DNA of 64,000 nt from Bacillus_BU sp051233475 (GCF_051233475.1 NZ_JBKFGH010000002.1:1-64000), one strand, 5' to 3'. Shown: positions 1 to 9,680, numbered from the stretch's first letter. Program-made: numbers and translations. The notes: a model not told the origin generated them from the letters alone.

Positions 1-33
1 TAAGGCGCTGGGGGACAGTCCCCCAGCGCTTTA
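1..33. repeat. GGGGGACAGTCCCCC-core palindrome, copy 1
   Basis: Near-perfect inverted repeat centred on A17 with core GGGGGACAGTCCCCC and GCGC-containing arms; it may extend beyond the window edge. It lies just downstream of the nucleotidase gene, which ends at 46, so it could act as a transcriptional stop for that gene. It is one of five copies in the first 15 kb. Confidence 0.85.
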
Positions 34-45
34 CATTGCTAAAAT

Positions 46-3000
46 TTATTGAACGGTTACTTTATGAATCCGGCCTTCCGACATGTATTCAAATGATGGC
101 TTCAATGTTCTCACATAATCTACCGTTGCTTGGAGGTCTTCCGGACCTACCTCTAAATCGGTAGAGACTGCACCAATTCCGTATTTCAGATTTCCATACA
201 TATAGTTATTAACCACCACTGTATACTCATGGGTTGGGTCAATTTTGCTTCCGTCTGGCAAGAAAATATCTACCACCTTGCCTGATTTCGCAACACTATC
301 ATAAGTGTAAGTGTACTTAAACCCGGAGATATGGAAATCAAGGCCGCTTGCCGTAATCTGATTATTTAATACCGTCTCTAAATCAGCACCGCTTAATTTC
401 ACCTTGTTCAATACATTCCCAAACGGCTGAATGGCGAATAAATCACCAAATGTTACTTCACCTGCATCAAGGTTTGCACGAACTCCTCCACCATTCATCA
501 GCGCAAAATCGGAGTTCATTGCTGCCTTCATACCATCAGCGATCAAGTTTCCTAATGGCAAATCAGCAAATTCCCCTGTGGTGGACGGATAACCTTTTAA
601 TAGTGTATTAGCTGAGCTTCCGACAACCTCCGCTTTTATTGGAGCAACTAAACTTTCATATTTTTGCATGATAAAGGAAACCGTTGGATCAGGAGTGTAA
701 TTGGCTTGATAAACCGTTACAACTTCCGCTTCTTTTTTCACGATCTCACCCGTAATCGGATCAAGCTCAAGATCGACATCAGCGAATGCTGTCCCGTAAG
801 AATAAGCCTGTACAATTAATTTTCCATCAACCTCTTTATCCACATTAACATGGTTATGTGCCGAGAAAATCATATCTACTTCATCGTCCACTTTTTCAGC
901 AATCGACGTTGCATCAAACAAATCTGCATAACCTGTTTGTATTGCAGGATTGTGGGCGAGAACAACGATTGCTTCAATCCCCTGAGCCTTTAATTCCACC
1001 GTATATTTATTGATGGCTTCCGTTTCATCAGTGATTTGGAGCGTTTCATTTCCTTTACGCACAATTATATTAGGGGTTTCTTGGGTGACAACTCCAATAA
1101 AGCCGATTTTCACCCCACCTACTTCTTTAACCGCATAAGGTTCAGTGATCAATTGACCCGATGCAGAATCATAAGCATTGGCAGCCACAACCGGGAAGTT
1201 CATTCCATCGTAGCCCGCTGTGCCCTTAGGATGATCGCCGCCTTTAATCATTCGCTGTAACTCAACAATCCCCTCATCAAACTCATGATTGCCTAGAGTA
1301 CCAACATCAAAACCCATTGCTTCCATAACTTCGACCGTCGGCTCATCCTGGAATAATGCAGATACTAATGGACTTCCACCGATCATATCACCAGAGTGAA
1401 CGAGGAGCGTATTTTCATTTGTGGCTTCACGCTGCTTAACGGCTGCCGCAGTGTATTCCATGCTTCCAGCTAGTTGGGTTCCAAGTTTTGTATCCGTATC
1501 AAGCTGACCGTGTAGGTCGTTCAAACCTAGCAATTGTACTTTCACATTTTCTTGAGGAGCTGGTGTTCCAATATTTAGTTTAAAAATGCCAAAACCCGTT
1601 GCATCGGTTTTTCCCGTAAAAGAAATATTGCTTCCTTCTTTAAGATAAGCTTCTGCTTTTGGTGAAGTCGTAAACGTCACATTGACATCACCGGATATTG
1701 GGGCAATCGACCAGTTTTGATCAGCGGTCGGCGTAATCACTTTTAACTCTGAAATATAATCCATTAAGATTTGGCGGTTCTCATCTGCAGAATCAACCAC
1801 TAATTCGCTGCCCTTCACGCCAGGAAAATTGCCGCCTCCCCCGGCACGATAATTATTTGTTACCACAATAAAGTCTTGATTCAGGTCAAGCGGTTGTCCA
1901 TTATAGGTTAAGTTGACAACACGGCTTGATGAGGCGTTTACTAAAGTTCCACTAGGAGAATATTTTGCCGGTTTCGTTACATCAATTTGGAATTGCACAC
2001 CATCGATAATATCAAAATTGTAAACCGGAAACGCTGGGTTTAATAACGGCTGTTCTTCCGTTTTATTAGGATCAATTTGATTGAACTTGCCTGCAGTCAT
2101 TTCGAGCCATTCCTTAACAACGGACCCCTTTATCTTAATGGCTTTTAATGTATTGTCATACAAATACAAATCGCCGGCACTACGGATCGTTAAAGCACCT
2201 TTTTTTATTTCTGTGTATTCTTCAACCCCGTTTCTTCCAGCTTTGAACGGTGCACCAACTGAAAGGATTGGTAGATTTTTATATTCAGGTTTGCTTTGGG
2301 CAATATATTTTTCTACATACCATTTCTGGGCATTTGTAACGACTTGAATCGATGGGTCATCTTGTACAAGCGCAAAGTAGCTATGAATATCATCAGTTGT
2401 TTCTCCAATAGGGGTATTTACATAATTAATAGTGGCTTCGTGATCCGGCTGAACGGCATCTACGATTGATTGGACCGGACTTACGGTTGATTGGGTTACC
2501 GTTTTCCCGGTAACAGGATCCTTTACATCTTGATAAATTTCACGGGTCGAAGATTGCGAGTTTACTACTGACCACTTGCCATTGTCTTTTTTTAGCGTAA
2601 GGTCAATAATTCCTAATGAACCGCCCCCGTATCCTGCTTGAACGGCTGGAACACCATTGATTGTGCCTTTCGTGTTATCAACACCCGGCAAAGGCTTCTT
2701 ATCTGCTCCTAAAAATAAACCGTCTAGGGCAGCTTCGGTTTTGGCAGGGAATACTTTGTGTGTATGGGAGAATGTAACTGCGTCAATACCAGGAACCTCT
2801 GTTAGAGCGTAAATGACATCTTCTGTGTTGAGTTTGTTTGCACTGAAGCCGGAGTGCGTCATCGCAACAATGATGTCTGCTCCTTCTTCTCTCATTTGCG
2901 GAATAAACTTCTTAGCTGTATCGACGATTGATTTTGTGACAACTTTCCCATTTAGATGAGCATTATCCCACTCGCTAATTTGTGGAGGCACGAAGCCGAT

Positions 3001-3645
3001 ATAACCAATTTTTATGACGTGCTTTTTGCCTTGCGCGTCGACTACTTTTTTGTTGAGAATTTTGTAAGGGGTAAATTTATTTTGATCATTGTTCGGGTCA
3101 TTATCATGGTCGTCGATATACACATTTGCATTAACATAAGGGAAATTTGCATCGTCATATGCTTCTTCAAGAAAATCGAGACCATAATTAAATTCGTGGT
3201 TTCCTAGTGTGGCCATATCATAATCCATTTGATTCATCGCTTTGAATACCGGATGAACCTCACCGTCTTTGAGCGGTTCGATTTTTGCCTTATACGTTCC
3301 GAGCGGAGTTCCTTGAATTAGGTCCCCATTATCGACTAGGACACTATTCTCAGCCTCTTTACGTGCCTCTTTCACAAGGGATGCGGTTTTAGCCAGTCCA
3401 ACTTTTTCGTAAGCTGCGGCTTTGTAATAGTCGTAGTTTAATAGATTAGTATGGATATCTGTCGTTTCCATAAGTCTGAGGGATACTGTTGGAGACTTTT
3501 CTTCTTTTGTTGCTAGGACATTTACTGGTGTTACATTTTTTTCTGCGGTCGCATGCGTTGTTGAAAGGAATGGGACTGCGAGAAGAGTTACTGCCAATGT
3601 AGTTGATAAAAATTTCTTGGCTTTACGAAACTTTCTTTTATTCAT
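46..3645 (-). CDS. yfkN: Secreted bifunctional 2',3'-cyclic-nucleotide 2'-phosphodiesterase / 5'-nucleotidase
   Basis: The 1199-residue product is an extracellular enzyme hydrolysing 2',3'-cyclic nucleotides and nucleoside monophosphates to scavenge phosphate and nucleosides. After a signal peptide (residues 1 to about 35, ending near THATA) there are two complete calcineurin-like metallophosphatase plus 5'-nucleotidase-C units. The first has TTDIHTN, NGDLIQG, GNHEFNYG and SHTHK; the second, from about residue 700, has LNDLHGQ, SGDMIGGS, GNHEFDEG and SAHNHVN. Both metal-binding motif sets are intact. B. subtilis YfkN has the same tandem design but is longer and carries a C-terminal cell-wall sorting signal. 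This protein ends at RIHKVTVQ with no LPxTG or hydrophobic tail, so it is probably released or held by other means. The start has a ribosome-binding site (GGAAGGTG) on the minus strand. It appears monocistronic. Confidence 0.93.
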   Translation of the reverse strand: MNKRKFRKAKKFLSTTLAVTLLAVPFLSTTHATAEKNVTPVNVLATKEEKSPTVSLRLMETTDIHTNLLNYDYYKAAAYEKVGLAKTASLVKEARKEAENSVLVDNGDLIQGTPLGTYKAKIEPLKDGEVHPVFKAMNQMDYDMATLGNHEFNYGLDFLEEAYDDANFPYVNANVYIDDHDNDPNNDQNKFTPYKILNKKVVDAQGKKHVIKIGYIGFVPPQISEWDNAHLNGKVVTKSIVDTAKKFIPQMREEGADIIVAMTHSGFSANKLNTEDVIYALTEVPGIDAVTFSHTHKVFPAKTEAALDGLFLGADKKPLPGVDNTKGTINGVPAVQAGYGGGSLGIIDLTLKKDNGKWSVVNSQSSTREIYQDVKDPVTGKTVTQSTVSPVQSIVDAVQPDHEATINYVNTPIGETTDDIHSYFALVQDDPSIQVVTNAQKWYVEKYIAQSKPEYKNLPILSVGAPFKAGRNGVEEYTEIKKGALTIRSAGDLYLYDNTLKAIKIKGSVVKEWLEMTAGKFNQIDPNKTEEQPLLNPAFPVYNFDIIDGVQFQIDVTKPAKYSPSGTLVNASSSRVVNLTYNGQPLDLNQDFIVVTNNYRAGGGGNFPGVKGSELVVDSADENRQILMDYISELKVITPTADQNWSIAPISGDVNVTFTTSPKAEAYLKEGSNISFTGKTDATGFGIFKLNIGTPAPQENVKVQLLGLNDLHGQLDTDTKLGTQLAGSMEYTAAAVKQREATNENTLLVHSGDMIGGSPLVSALFQDEPTVEVMEAMGFDVGTLGNHEFDEGIVELQRMIKGGDHPKGTAGYDGMNFPVVAANAYDSASGQLITEPYAVKEVGGVKIGFIGVVTQETPNIIVRKGNETLQITDETEAINKYTVELKAQGIEAIVVLAHNPAIQTGYADLFDATSIAEKVDDEVDMIFSAHNHVNVDKEVDGKLIVQAYSYGTAFADVDLELDPITGEIVKKEAEVVTVYQANYTPDPTVSFIMQKYESLVAPIKAEVVGSSANTLLKGYPSTTGEFADLPLGNLIADGMKAAMNSDFALMNGGGVRANLDAGEVTFGDLFAIQPFGNVLNKVKLSGADLETVLNNQITASGLDFHISGFKYTYTYDSVAKSGKVVDIFLPDGSKIDPTHEYTVVVNNYMYGNLKYGIGAVSTDLEVGPEDLQATVDYVRTLKPSFEYMSEGRIHKVTVQ

Positions 3646-4023
3646 CCTTTTTCACCTTCCTAGTAACATTAAATTTTTCAATGCATCCATAGTAAAATTG
3701 CCGACAAGCACAATATAACAGAAAATTATAAATTTGTGTTACATTCCATCTAATATTTTTGTAAAATTACAATTTTTTCGTAAATTATGTCGCAAACGTA
3801 GAAAAAGTAGTTTACCGCACTAAAGCGGCGGGGGACAGTCCCCCACCGCTTTAGTGTGCAAAAGAGTTGTATGGTTTTTAGTTTTTGATATTTCGATAAA
3901 ATTTGATGATGAATAAGGTAAACAGGGAATGTGAAAAAACAAGTTTAAGTGTGGTTCCGAATTTTCTGTTATATTTAGTATATAGGTTCATTTTTTTATC
4001 ATTTCAAAAACATGGAGGGTGTT
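3646..4023. other. Intergenic region between divergent nucleotidase and phosphodiesterase genes
   Basis: About 380 bases without a gene. It holds the 5' regions of two divergently transcribed phosphate-ester hydrolase genes and palindrome copy 2 (3816-3858). The DNA beside the nucleotidase start is very AT-rich. A single TTTACA-like hexamer is present, but not the repeated array needed to call a PhoP box. The ribosome-binding site GGAGGG (4014-4019) belongs to the gene starting at 4024. Confidence 0.6.
3816..3858. repeat. GGGGGACAGTCCCCC-core palindrome, copy 2
   Basis: Inverted repeat centred on A3837. Arms of about 21 bases pair with only one C/A mismatch next to the G-run and one G/T pair; the outer part reads CACTAAAGCGG / CCGCTTTAGTG. 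It lies between two divergent genes, so it is not simply a terminator. Confidence 0.88.
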
Positions 4024-5331
4024 ATGACTCGTCTAACCGACCACCTGATCGTGATCTCATTTGACTGTCTTTCCGCTTTAGATTTTCCAATGCTTCAAGA
4101 TCTTCCCCACTTCCAAGAGCTGTTCAAAAATGGATCGTATTGCAGGAATGTTGAAACGATATATCCTTCCGTAACCTACCCTTGCCACGCGACGATTGTG
4201 ACAGGAAATTTTCCAAACCGGCACGGGGTAATCAACAACACCTTTCTTCAACCCGGCAAGCACTCGCCAGACTGGTATTGGCATCGTCGGCACGTAAAGG
4301 GTACTACCCTTTATGATGAAGCAAAAAAAGCTGGTTTGACCACAGCCGCATTGTTATGGCCGGTAACTGCGGGGGCAAAGATTGACTATAATATGCCGGA
4401 GATTTTTGCAAATCGGCCTTGGCAGCACCAAATCGCTGTTTCACTAAGGAACGGAAGTCCACTCTTTCAGCTGGATATGAACCGACGCTTTGGTCATCTT
4501 CGTAAAGGACTTAATCAACCGGAACTAGATGATTTTGTGCTTGAAGCTACTGTTCAAACGATCAAGACAAAAAAGCCTAACCTATTGCTCGTTCATTTTA
4601 CTGATCTAGATACGCAAAGACACTATCATGGCTTTTCTTCAAAAGAGGCGATGGCAGCCATCCAGCGTCATAATGACCGGCTCGGAAAAATAATCGAAGC
4701 CTTAAAAGAAAGTGACATTTATGAAAAATCAACCATTATTGCCCTTGGCGATCATAGTGCACTTGATGAATCTAAAGCCGTCAAGCTAAACGTATTATTG
4801 CGTGAGCATGGACTTATTGAGGTTGATCCTCGCGGGAATATAACAAACTGGAAAGCATATTGTAAAAGCTGTGATGGCTCAGCATATATTTACATTAAGA
4901 ACCAAGCTGATTTTGAAACAAAGGAAGCGATTAAAGAGCTAGTTAACAAGCTTTTACCTGACAAGCGAAATGGAATTGAGGCCGTACTAACAGGAGCTGA
5001 AGCTGGTGCTAAAGGAGCTGATCGAAATTCGTTTCTGATGCTTGAAGCACTACAAGGGTATTATTTTAAAGAAGACCACCACGGAGAATATATTGACGTG
5101 ATTACAGAGGAGGATGTTAAAGCGAAGCGTTATACGGTTGCATCCCATGGCTATTCTCCAGAAAAAGAAAATTATTCAACGATTCTAATTGCATCAGGGC
5201 AGGGGATTCGCGAAAACGTTCAGATTCCATCCATGCATCTTGTGGATGAAGGTCCGACATTCGCACGATTGCTTGATCTTAATCTTGGTGATACGGATGG
5301 TAGATTGATAGAAGAATTGTTAACCGGATAA
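4024..5331 (+). CDS. Type I phosphodiesterase / nucleotide pyrophosphatase family protein (alkaline phosphatase superfamily)
   Basis: The 435-residue cytosolic protein has no signal peptide and is predicted to hydrolyse phosphodiester or pyrophosphate bonds with two bound metals. Visible superfamily motifs are VISFDCLS (first metal Asp), YPSVTYPCHATIVTGNFPNRHG (20 residues shown at most: nucleophile Thr in the SVTYPCH segment), FTDLDTQRHYHG, ALGDHS and a late VASHGYSPE. These place it with the nucleotide pyrophosphatase/phosphodiesterase group; the substrate cannot be read from sequence. The start is ATG 4024, because an upstream in-frame ATG at 4012 overlaps the ribosome-binding site GGAGGG (4014-4019). 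It is divergent from the nucleotidase gene, which suggests a shared theme of phosphate-ester scavenging. Confidence 0.88.
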   Translation: MTRLTDHLIVISFDCLSALDFPMLQDLPHFQELFKNGSYCRNVETIYPSVTYPCHATIVTGNFPNRHGVINNTFLQPGKHSPDWYWHRRHVKGTTLYDEAKKAGLTTAALLWPVTAGAKIDYNMPEIFANRPWQHQIAVSLRNGSPLFQLDMNRRFGHLRKGLNQPELDDFVLEATVQTIKTKKPNLLLVHFTDLDTQRHYHGFSSKEAMAAIQRHNDRLGKIIEALKESDIYEKSTIIALGDHSALDESKAVKLNVLLREHGLIEVDPRGNITNWKAYCKSCDGSAYIYIKNQADFETKEAIKELVNKLLPDKRNGIEAVLTGAEAGAKGADRNSFLMLEALQGYYFKEDHHGEYIDVITEEDVKAKRYTVASHGYSPEKENYSTILIASGQGIRENVQIPSMHLVDEGPTFARLLDLNLGDTDGRLIEELLTG

Positions 5332-5387
5332 AGATGCGTTTTATACTTAGTTCTCATTTTGTAACCTTCTTTACTTTTTAAAAGATG

Positions 5388-5462
5388 GCTGTGTTAAAGC
5401 TCAGTGTTGATTTTTTTACACAATGTTGATTGGAGCGGAAATCAACATTCAAGTTCAGCAGA
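5388..5462. repeat. Internally deleted copy of the 181-bp Bacillus-type dispersed repeat
   Basis: This stretch keeps the left terminal repeat GCTGTGTTAAAGC and ends in a short hairpin (5424-5447) with arms TGTTGATT and AATCAACA around GGAGCGGA. The full-length relative at 49215-49395 has the same ends but about 120 extra internal bases. The deletion joins GGAGCGGAA to the matching GGAGTGGAA near the other end. The copy sits in the 5' leader of the MFS gene. Confidence 0.75.
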
Positions 5463-5493
5463 GCCTAAAAAAATAGATATAGGAGGAAAACCT

Positions 5494-6765
5494 ATGAAGG
5501 GCTTTACAAAAGAAGAGAATAGTTGGATGTTTTATGATTGGGCAACCTCTGCTTATTCGATTATTATTTCGACGGCAGTGTTTCCGTTATTTTATAAAGC
5601 ATCTGCCACGAATGCAGGGGTAAGCTCTGCAGATTCTACTGCATACCTTGGCTACACCATTTCTTTTGCGACATTTCTATTAGCGGCACTGTCGCCCATT
5701 TTGGGAACTATTGCCGATTATCAAGGCTTTAAAAAACGTTTTTTCAGCTTCTTTTTTGGATTAGGAGTGCTGTTTACTGCGTTATTAGCCGTGGTGCCAA
5801 GTGAAAATTGGCTGCTCTTATTAATTATTTATACAGTAGCGGTGATTGGCTCATCGGGGGCGAACATTTTCTATGATGCCTTTCTCGTCGATGTAACAAC
5901 AAAAGATAGGATGGACCGGGTCTCCGCCCGTGGCTTTGGGTTGGGGTATATCGGAAGCACCATTCCATTTATCATCAGCATTGCAATCATTATTTTGGCG
6001 CAAAATAAAACATTGCCGTTGTCAGTTACTGCCGCGAGTCAAATTGCCTTTTTGATTACCGCGATTTGGTGGGGTGCCTTCGCTATCCCCATGTTTAAAA
6101 ATGTTCGGCAGCGGTATTTTATTGAACGCGAGCCAAACCCAATTGTGAACAGCTTCAAACGAATTGGAAAAACCTTAAAAGAAATTCGTAAATATCGAGC
6201 TCTGTTTTTATTCCTGCTTGCTTATTTCTTATACATTGACGGGGTTGATACGATTATTACAATGTCCACTGCGTACGGAACGGATTTAGGTATCGATTCT
6301 ACCAATCTTTTGATTATTTTATTTGTAACCCAGGTCGTAGCCGCGCCATTTGCGATTCTTTACGGTCGTATGGCGAAAAAATTCACCGGAAAAAGAATGT
6401 TGTATGTTGGGATTGTTGTTTATATTTTTGTTTGTATTTATGCCTATTTCTTAAAAACAACGACGGACTTCTGGATTTTAGCGATGCTCGTCGCCTCGTC
6501 ACAAGGCGGGATTCAAGCACTAAGCAGAGCCTATTTTGCCAAGCTTGTTCCAAAACAGAACGCCAATGAATTTTTTGGATTCTACACGATTTTTGGTAGA
6601 TTTGCGGCCATTTTAGGACCACTACTAGTTGGAGCTACCGCGCAGCTTACTGGAAGCTCAAGCAGCGGCGTGTTCAGTTTAATCATCCTATTTATCTTAG
6701 GATTAATTATCCTGTCCCGTGTCCCAAACCCAGATCCAGAACCAGATGAGGTACTAATTTCATAA
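5494..6765 (+). CDS. MFS transporter, UMF1 (Atg22-like) family
   Basis: A 423-residue integral membrane protein with about 12 predicted membrane segments. The N-terminus (ENSWMFYDWATSAYS) is the signature of the UMF1/Atg22-like branch of the major facilitator superfamily, and the segment YDAFLVDVTTKDRMDRVSARGFGLGY (quoted here only as its start YDAFLVD) follows the usual pattern. In yeast Atg22 exports amino acids from the vacuole; bacterial substrates are unknown. The start is ATG 5494, with AGGAGG at 5481-5486; the longer ORF from 5404 reads through a repeat remnant and has no ribosome-binding site. It is followed by palindrome copy 3. Confidence 0.88.
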   Translation: MKGFTKEENSWMFYDWATSAYSIIISTAVFPLFYKASATNAGVSSADSTAYLGYTISFATFLLAALSPILGTIADYQGFKKRFFSFFFGLGVLFTALLAVVPSENWLLLLIIYTVAVIGSSGANIFYDAFLVDVTTKDRMDRVSARGFGLGYIGSTIPFIISIAIIILAQNKTLPLSVTAASQIAFLITAIWWGAFAIPMFKNVRQRYFIEREPNPIVNSFKRIGKTLKEIRKYRALFLFLLAYFLYIDGVDTIITMSTAYGTDLGIDSTNLLIILFVTQVVAAPFAILYGRMAKKFTGKRMLYVGIVVYIFVCIYAYFLKTTTDFWILAMLVASSQGGIQALSRAYFAKLVPKQNANEFFGFYTIFGRFAAILGPLLVGATAQLTGSSSSGVFSLIILFILGLIILSRVPNPDPEPDEVLIS

Positions 6766-6783
6766 GAGAAATAAACACCACCT

Positions 6784-6834
6784 TTAACGCACTAACGCAC
6801 CGGGGGACAGTCCCCCGGTGCGTTAGTGCGTTAA
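6784..6834. repeat. GGGGGACAGTCCCCC-core palindrome, copy 3 (51 bp, perfect)
   Basis: Perfect 51-base inverted repeat centred on A6809, with arms running TTAACGCACTAACGCACC then the G5 run. It lies 18 bases after the MFS stop codon and before the lipoprotein gene on the same strand. There is no U-run directly after it, so it is not a textbook terminator. It is the longest and cleanest copy in the window. Confidence 0.92.
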
Positions 6835-6954
6835 TGTATAAAGAAGAAAAAGCGCTGAAGTGGTTTACTTTTGGCGCCTCTTTTTTTGATATCGTTATTG
6901 GTATAAAATTCACTTTATATGGATATTAACAGGATCATCAGAGAGAGGTGCAAC

Positions 6955-7926
6955 ATGACAAAAAGAATGATTTCGATTTTCTTCATGATTTTTAGCTTCA
7001 CTATTTTATCCGCCTGTGAATCTGAACAGGATATCGATAAACTTATTCAAAACTATGTTAAAGAAAAATACGGATTTACTGCTGATATTACCAATCGTGA
7101 AGGTAAGAACGAAGGAAATATGGGGGACAGAACTTACACCGTTCAAAAAAGCAGTAAACCTCAAATTAAATTCCAAGTCCACCTAACAGGCATGCTGAAA
7201 TCTAAAATCGAAGGCGATAATTATCATGATCAAAAAAAAGCATATGAGTTAAGTCAGAAATTTTTCAAATTCAATCAACCAAAACTAGAAATGCTGAATT
7301 TTGAGGATGTTTATTTTACAGCTTCAACTGGTGGACTTGTAGTAAATGCCGTCTCAAGTAAAGAAATATCCTTTAATCAACCGGGCTCGATTGATCATTT
7401 ACTTGAATTTGTTCTTATCGCAAATACCTTTAAAAATGAGCATTTGCCATCCACAAGCAGCATTGAATCCATAAAAATATTCAATAAAACAACCAAGCTA
7501 ACGTTCGCTTTAAATGAAATAAACACGATTACCAATAAAGATGCCCTATTAAAGGAGCTTAATAACGATCCGGATTTTGTGAATGACTCCTTGTTCAAAA
7601 GAGATTTTACAGCGTTTCAATTAATGGAAAAAGAGCTTGAGAAAATCGGCTATAGGTTTACAAACGGATTAACAATTGGAATGGTGAAAGAATCAATCTA
7701 TTGTTACGGGAAAAATATAACAAACGGAGAATGCACTGGGGGCTATGAAGTCAAATTGGATGGCCCAAAAGATCCCAAAAATTTATTTGCATTGGTTCAG
7801 ATCCTAAAAAACAATCAAGAAATCAAAATAAAGGATATTGTTATTCCTGGAAGTCCCCTAATCATGATTGAAAATATAGAAAGCATTACAAGCGCCCAGC
7901 AGATAAAACTCATGTTGGATAAATAA
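6955..7926 (+). CDS. Putative lipoprotein of unknown function
   Basis: The 323-residue product has a short basic N-terminus, a hydrophobic stretch and a lipobox (TILSAC), so it should be cleaved before Cys and anchored to the outer face of the membrane. The mature part is hydrophilic, with two further Cys residues close together (SIYCYGKNITNGECTGG). I do not recognise the domain; a Bacillaceae or Staphylococcus lipoprotein DUF is possible. The start is ATG 6955 behind GAGAGAGGTG; the ORF opens earlier, at 6919, without a ribosome-binding site. It stands alone between palindrome copies 3 and 4. Confidence 0.75.
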   Translation: MTKRMISIFFMIFSFTILSACESEQDIDKLIQNYVKEKYGFTADITNREGKNEGNMGDRTYTVQKSSKPQIKFQVHLTGMLKSKIEGDNYHDQKKAYELSQKFFKFNQPKLEMLNFEDVYFTASTGGLVVNAVSSKEISFNQPGSIDHLLEFVLIANTFKNEHLPSTSSIESIKIFNKTTKLTFALNEINTITNKDALLKELNNDPDFVNDSLFKRDFTAFQLMEKELEKIGYRFTNGLTIGMVKESIYCYGKNITNGECTGGYEVKLDGPKDPKNLFALVQILKNNQEIKIKDIVIPGSPLIMIENIESITSAQQIKLMLDK

Positions 7927-7966
7927 AAAACCCGCTCTAATCCGAACCACTCCATTAAAGCGTCAC

Positions 7967-7993
7967 AGCACCGGGGGACTGTCCCCCGGTGCT
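7967..7993. repeat. GGGGGAC-core palindrome, copy 4 (T-centred, left arm interrupted)
   Basis: Core GGGGGACTGTCCCCC centred on T7980, the complement of the usual A centre. The inner arms pair perfectly over AGCACC/GGTGCT. Further out the left arm (CCATTAAAGCG) matches the right arm (CTTTAATGTGG) only if about six extra bases (near 7961-7966) are skipped. A decayed second core (GAGGGACTAATTCC) follows at about 8012-8026. It lies between convergent genes. Confidence 0.8.
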
Positions 7994-8037
7994 TTAATGT
8001 GGTAATGTATTGAGGGACTAATTCCTGGTGCTTGTTT

Positions 8038-8838
8038 TTACACGTTTAAATCCCTTTTTTTGAAAAATGTGTAGGTGACGATAATGAGAAGTACGCTTAC
8101 AGCTACTGACAGTATCACAAATACATTATCTAGACCTCCGCCAAACATGACGTCTTTAGCTTCAAAATATTTAAACGGAGTCAAATATTTTAAGCCTTCA
8201 AGATTCTCGTTCAAATCAATGATGATTGATAACATATAGGTGAGTAAAAGAATACCGGTAGCAACCGAAGCTGCTTTTTTGGGTTTACTTTTAATAGAAG
8301 CCAGTGCCGTTCCGATCACCATAAACAAGACCTGCAAAAAGAACATTCCCGCCATTGTAAGAGCAATATCCCCATTTACATCTTCACCAGAAGTATTCAA
8401 TCTCCCAATATAAAAGATCAACGAACCAAGAGTAACAAGATTAAAGACGACCACATTAGTAAATGCCGCTAGCAATTTTGCGGTAATGACGGTATTCCTT
8501 GAAACTGGCTTCACGAATAAAAACTCAGATGTTTTATCCCGCTCTTCTTTTGCAATTATCGACGCCCCCAGCATCACTGCATGGATGGTCGCCATTAATA
8601 ACAGATAAATATATAAGATTGTATAATAACCGCCAATCGTCGATAAATCAACTTCACCAAAACCCATTACGGCCTTTAACGATTTTGGCATATCTGCCAT
8701 CAGGTCATTAATTGATTGGCCAGATGAGGAGTATGCTTCGTATTTAGCCATACCGGATACAACCATAAAAAATACACCAATGCTCCAAATAATCAGCGAT
8801 TTACGGTTCGCTTTTAATTCTCTCCAAAATACATTCAT
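8038..8838 (-). CDS. ABC-2 type transporter permease (second of pair)
   Basis: A 266-residue membrane protein with about six predicted membrane segments. It opens with MNVFWRELKANRKSLIIW, the usual start of ABC-2 export permeases, and contains a conserved cytoplasmic stretch ERDKTSEFLFVKPVSR. It is paralogous to the neighbouring permease. It should form the membrane channel of an ABC exporter with the ATPase and permease upstream; the cargo is unknown. The start is the ATG at 8838, because GGAGGG lies seven bases before it; the longer reading frame to 8874 has no such site. It is the last gene of the TetR operon. Confidence 0.88.
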   Translation of the reverse strand: MNVFWRELKANRKSLIIWSIGVFFMVVSGMAKYEAYSSSGQSINDLMADMPKSLKAVMGFGEVDLSTIGGYYTILYIYLLLMATIHAVMLGASIIAKEERDKTSEFLFVKPVSRNTVITAKLLAAFTNVVVFNLVTLGSLIFYIGRLNTSGEDVNGDIALTMAGMFFLQVLFMVIGTALASIKSKPKKAASVATGILLLTYMLSIIIDLNENLEGLKYLTPFKYFEAKDVMFGGGLDNVFVILSVAVSVLLIIVTYTFFKKRDLNV

Positions 8839-8877
8839 CCAGTAACCCTCCTTGTAGCCCAATTTTTCGGCCAAAAC

Positions 8878-9675
8878 TTAAACAGAGTGGATATCCTTTT
8901 TGGCATATACAAAATAGCTAGCCGCAGTGGCAAGAATAATAATGACTGCTCCTGCAATTAAAAATGATGTTTCATAACTAGAATGGTTCATAATATAAGT
9001 CGTATCAAAATACTTAAACGGTGAAATATAACGTTTCGCTTCCTCACCAGATGTATCAAAAAACATCCCTAAAAAATAAAAAGCAAAAACGGTCGCTAGG
9101 GACACCGTCAGCACAGATTTAATATTTTTCATCAGTACAGAAAGCATGATCCCTAGTGCTAAAAACATCAATTGGACAAACAACACGGTGAGTGAAAGCA
9201 ACATAAAGAGCTTGAAACTAAAGTCATCTGTCTTCACCTGCTGCATAATAAAACTTGCGGCGGCCCAAAAGAAAATATTCGTTATGAAAATTGAAATTAA
9301 TGATGCCAATAGTTTAGATGTTAAAACAGTTGTACGCGTAACCGGCTTGGTTAATAAAAAATCAGCCGTTTTTTCCCGAACCTCTTTGCTGACTATGGAG
9401 GTACCTAGATTCATTGCTTGTATTGCTCCACAAAGAGTAACAAAGGTTAATGGGAAGCAATAAAATCCCAAAATAGTAAAGAAGTTTCCCAGGTTAACAC
9501 CGATTGCATTTCTTATCGCCTCCGGATACCCCTCCATAATCTTCATAAACTGCTCCGAGTCCTTTACAAATGAAGGATAAAACGACATATATAACATAAC
9601 GATAGCCATTAAGGAAATGGACCAGATGATCGTAGATTTCCGATACGCCTTCAATTCATGCATAAATATATTCAT
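8878..9675 (-). CDS. ABC-2 type transporter permease (first of pair)
   Basis: A 265-residue membrane protein with about six predicted membrane segments. The N-terminus MNIFMHELKAYRKSTIIW and the motif EVREKTADFLLTKPVTR are nearly the same as in the downstream permease, so the two probably arose by duplication and work as a heterodimer. A ribosome-binding site (AAGGAGG) precedes the ATG. The gene begins six bases after the ATPase gene, which indicates a co-transcribed, probably coupled operon. Confidence 0.9.
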   Translation of the reverse strand: MNIFMHELKAYRKSTIIWSISLMAIVMLYMSFYPSFVKDSEQFMKIMEGYPEAIRNAIGVNLGNFFTILGFYCFPLTFVTLCGAIQAMNLGTSIVSKEVREKTADFLLTKPVTRTTVLTSKLLASLISIFITNIFFWAAASFIMQQVKTDDFSFKLFMLLSLTVLFVQLMFLALGIMLSVLMKNIKSVLTVSLATVFAFYFLGMFFDTSGEEAKRYISPFKYFDTTYIMNHSSYETSFLIAGAVIIILATAASYFVYAKKDIHSV

Positions 9676-9680
9676 CGTTT

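Noticed and set aside
3646..3815. PhoP box for the nucleotidase gene
   Set aside because: Only a single TTTACA-like hexamer was seen; PhoP boxes need several at 11-bp intervals.
4012..4023. ATG 4012 as start of the phosphodiesterase
   Set aside because: It overlaps the ribosome-binding site GGAGGG that serves ATG 4024.
5404..5493. 30-residue N-terminal extension of the MFS transporter
   Set aside because: It is translated repeat DNA without a ribosome-binding site; AGGAGG at 5481 points to ATG 5494.
7120..7135. GGGGGACAG inside the lipoprotein gene as a sixth palindrome copy
   Set aside because: There is no CCCCC arm; it reads on as GGGGGACAGAACTTAC and is ordinary coding sequence.
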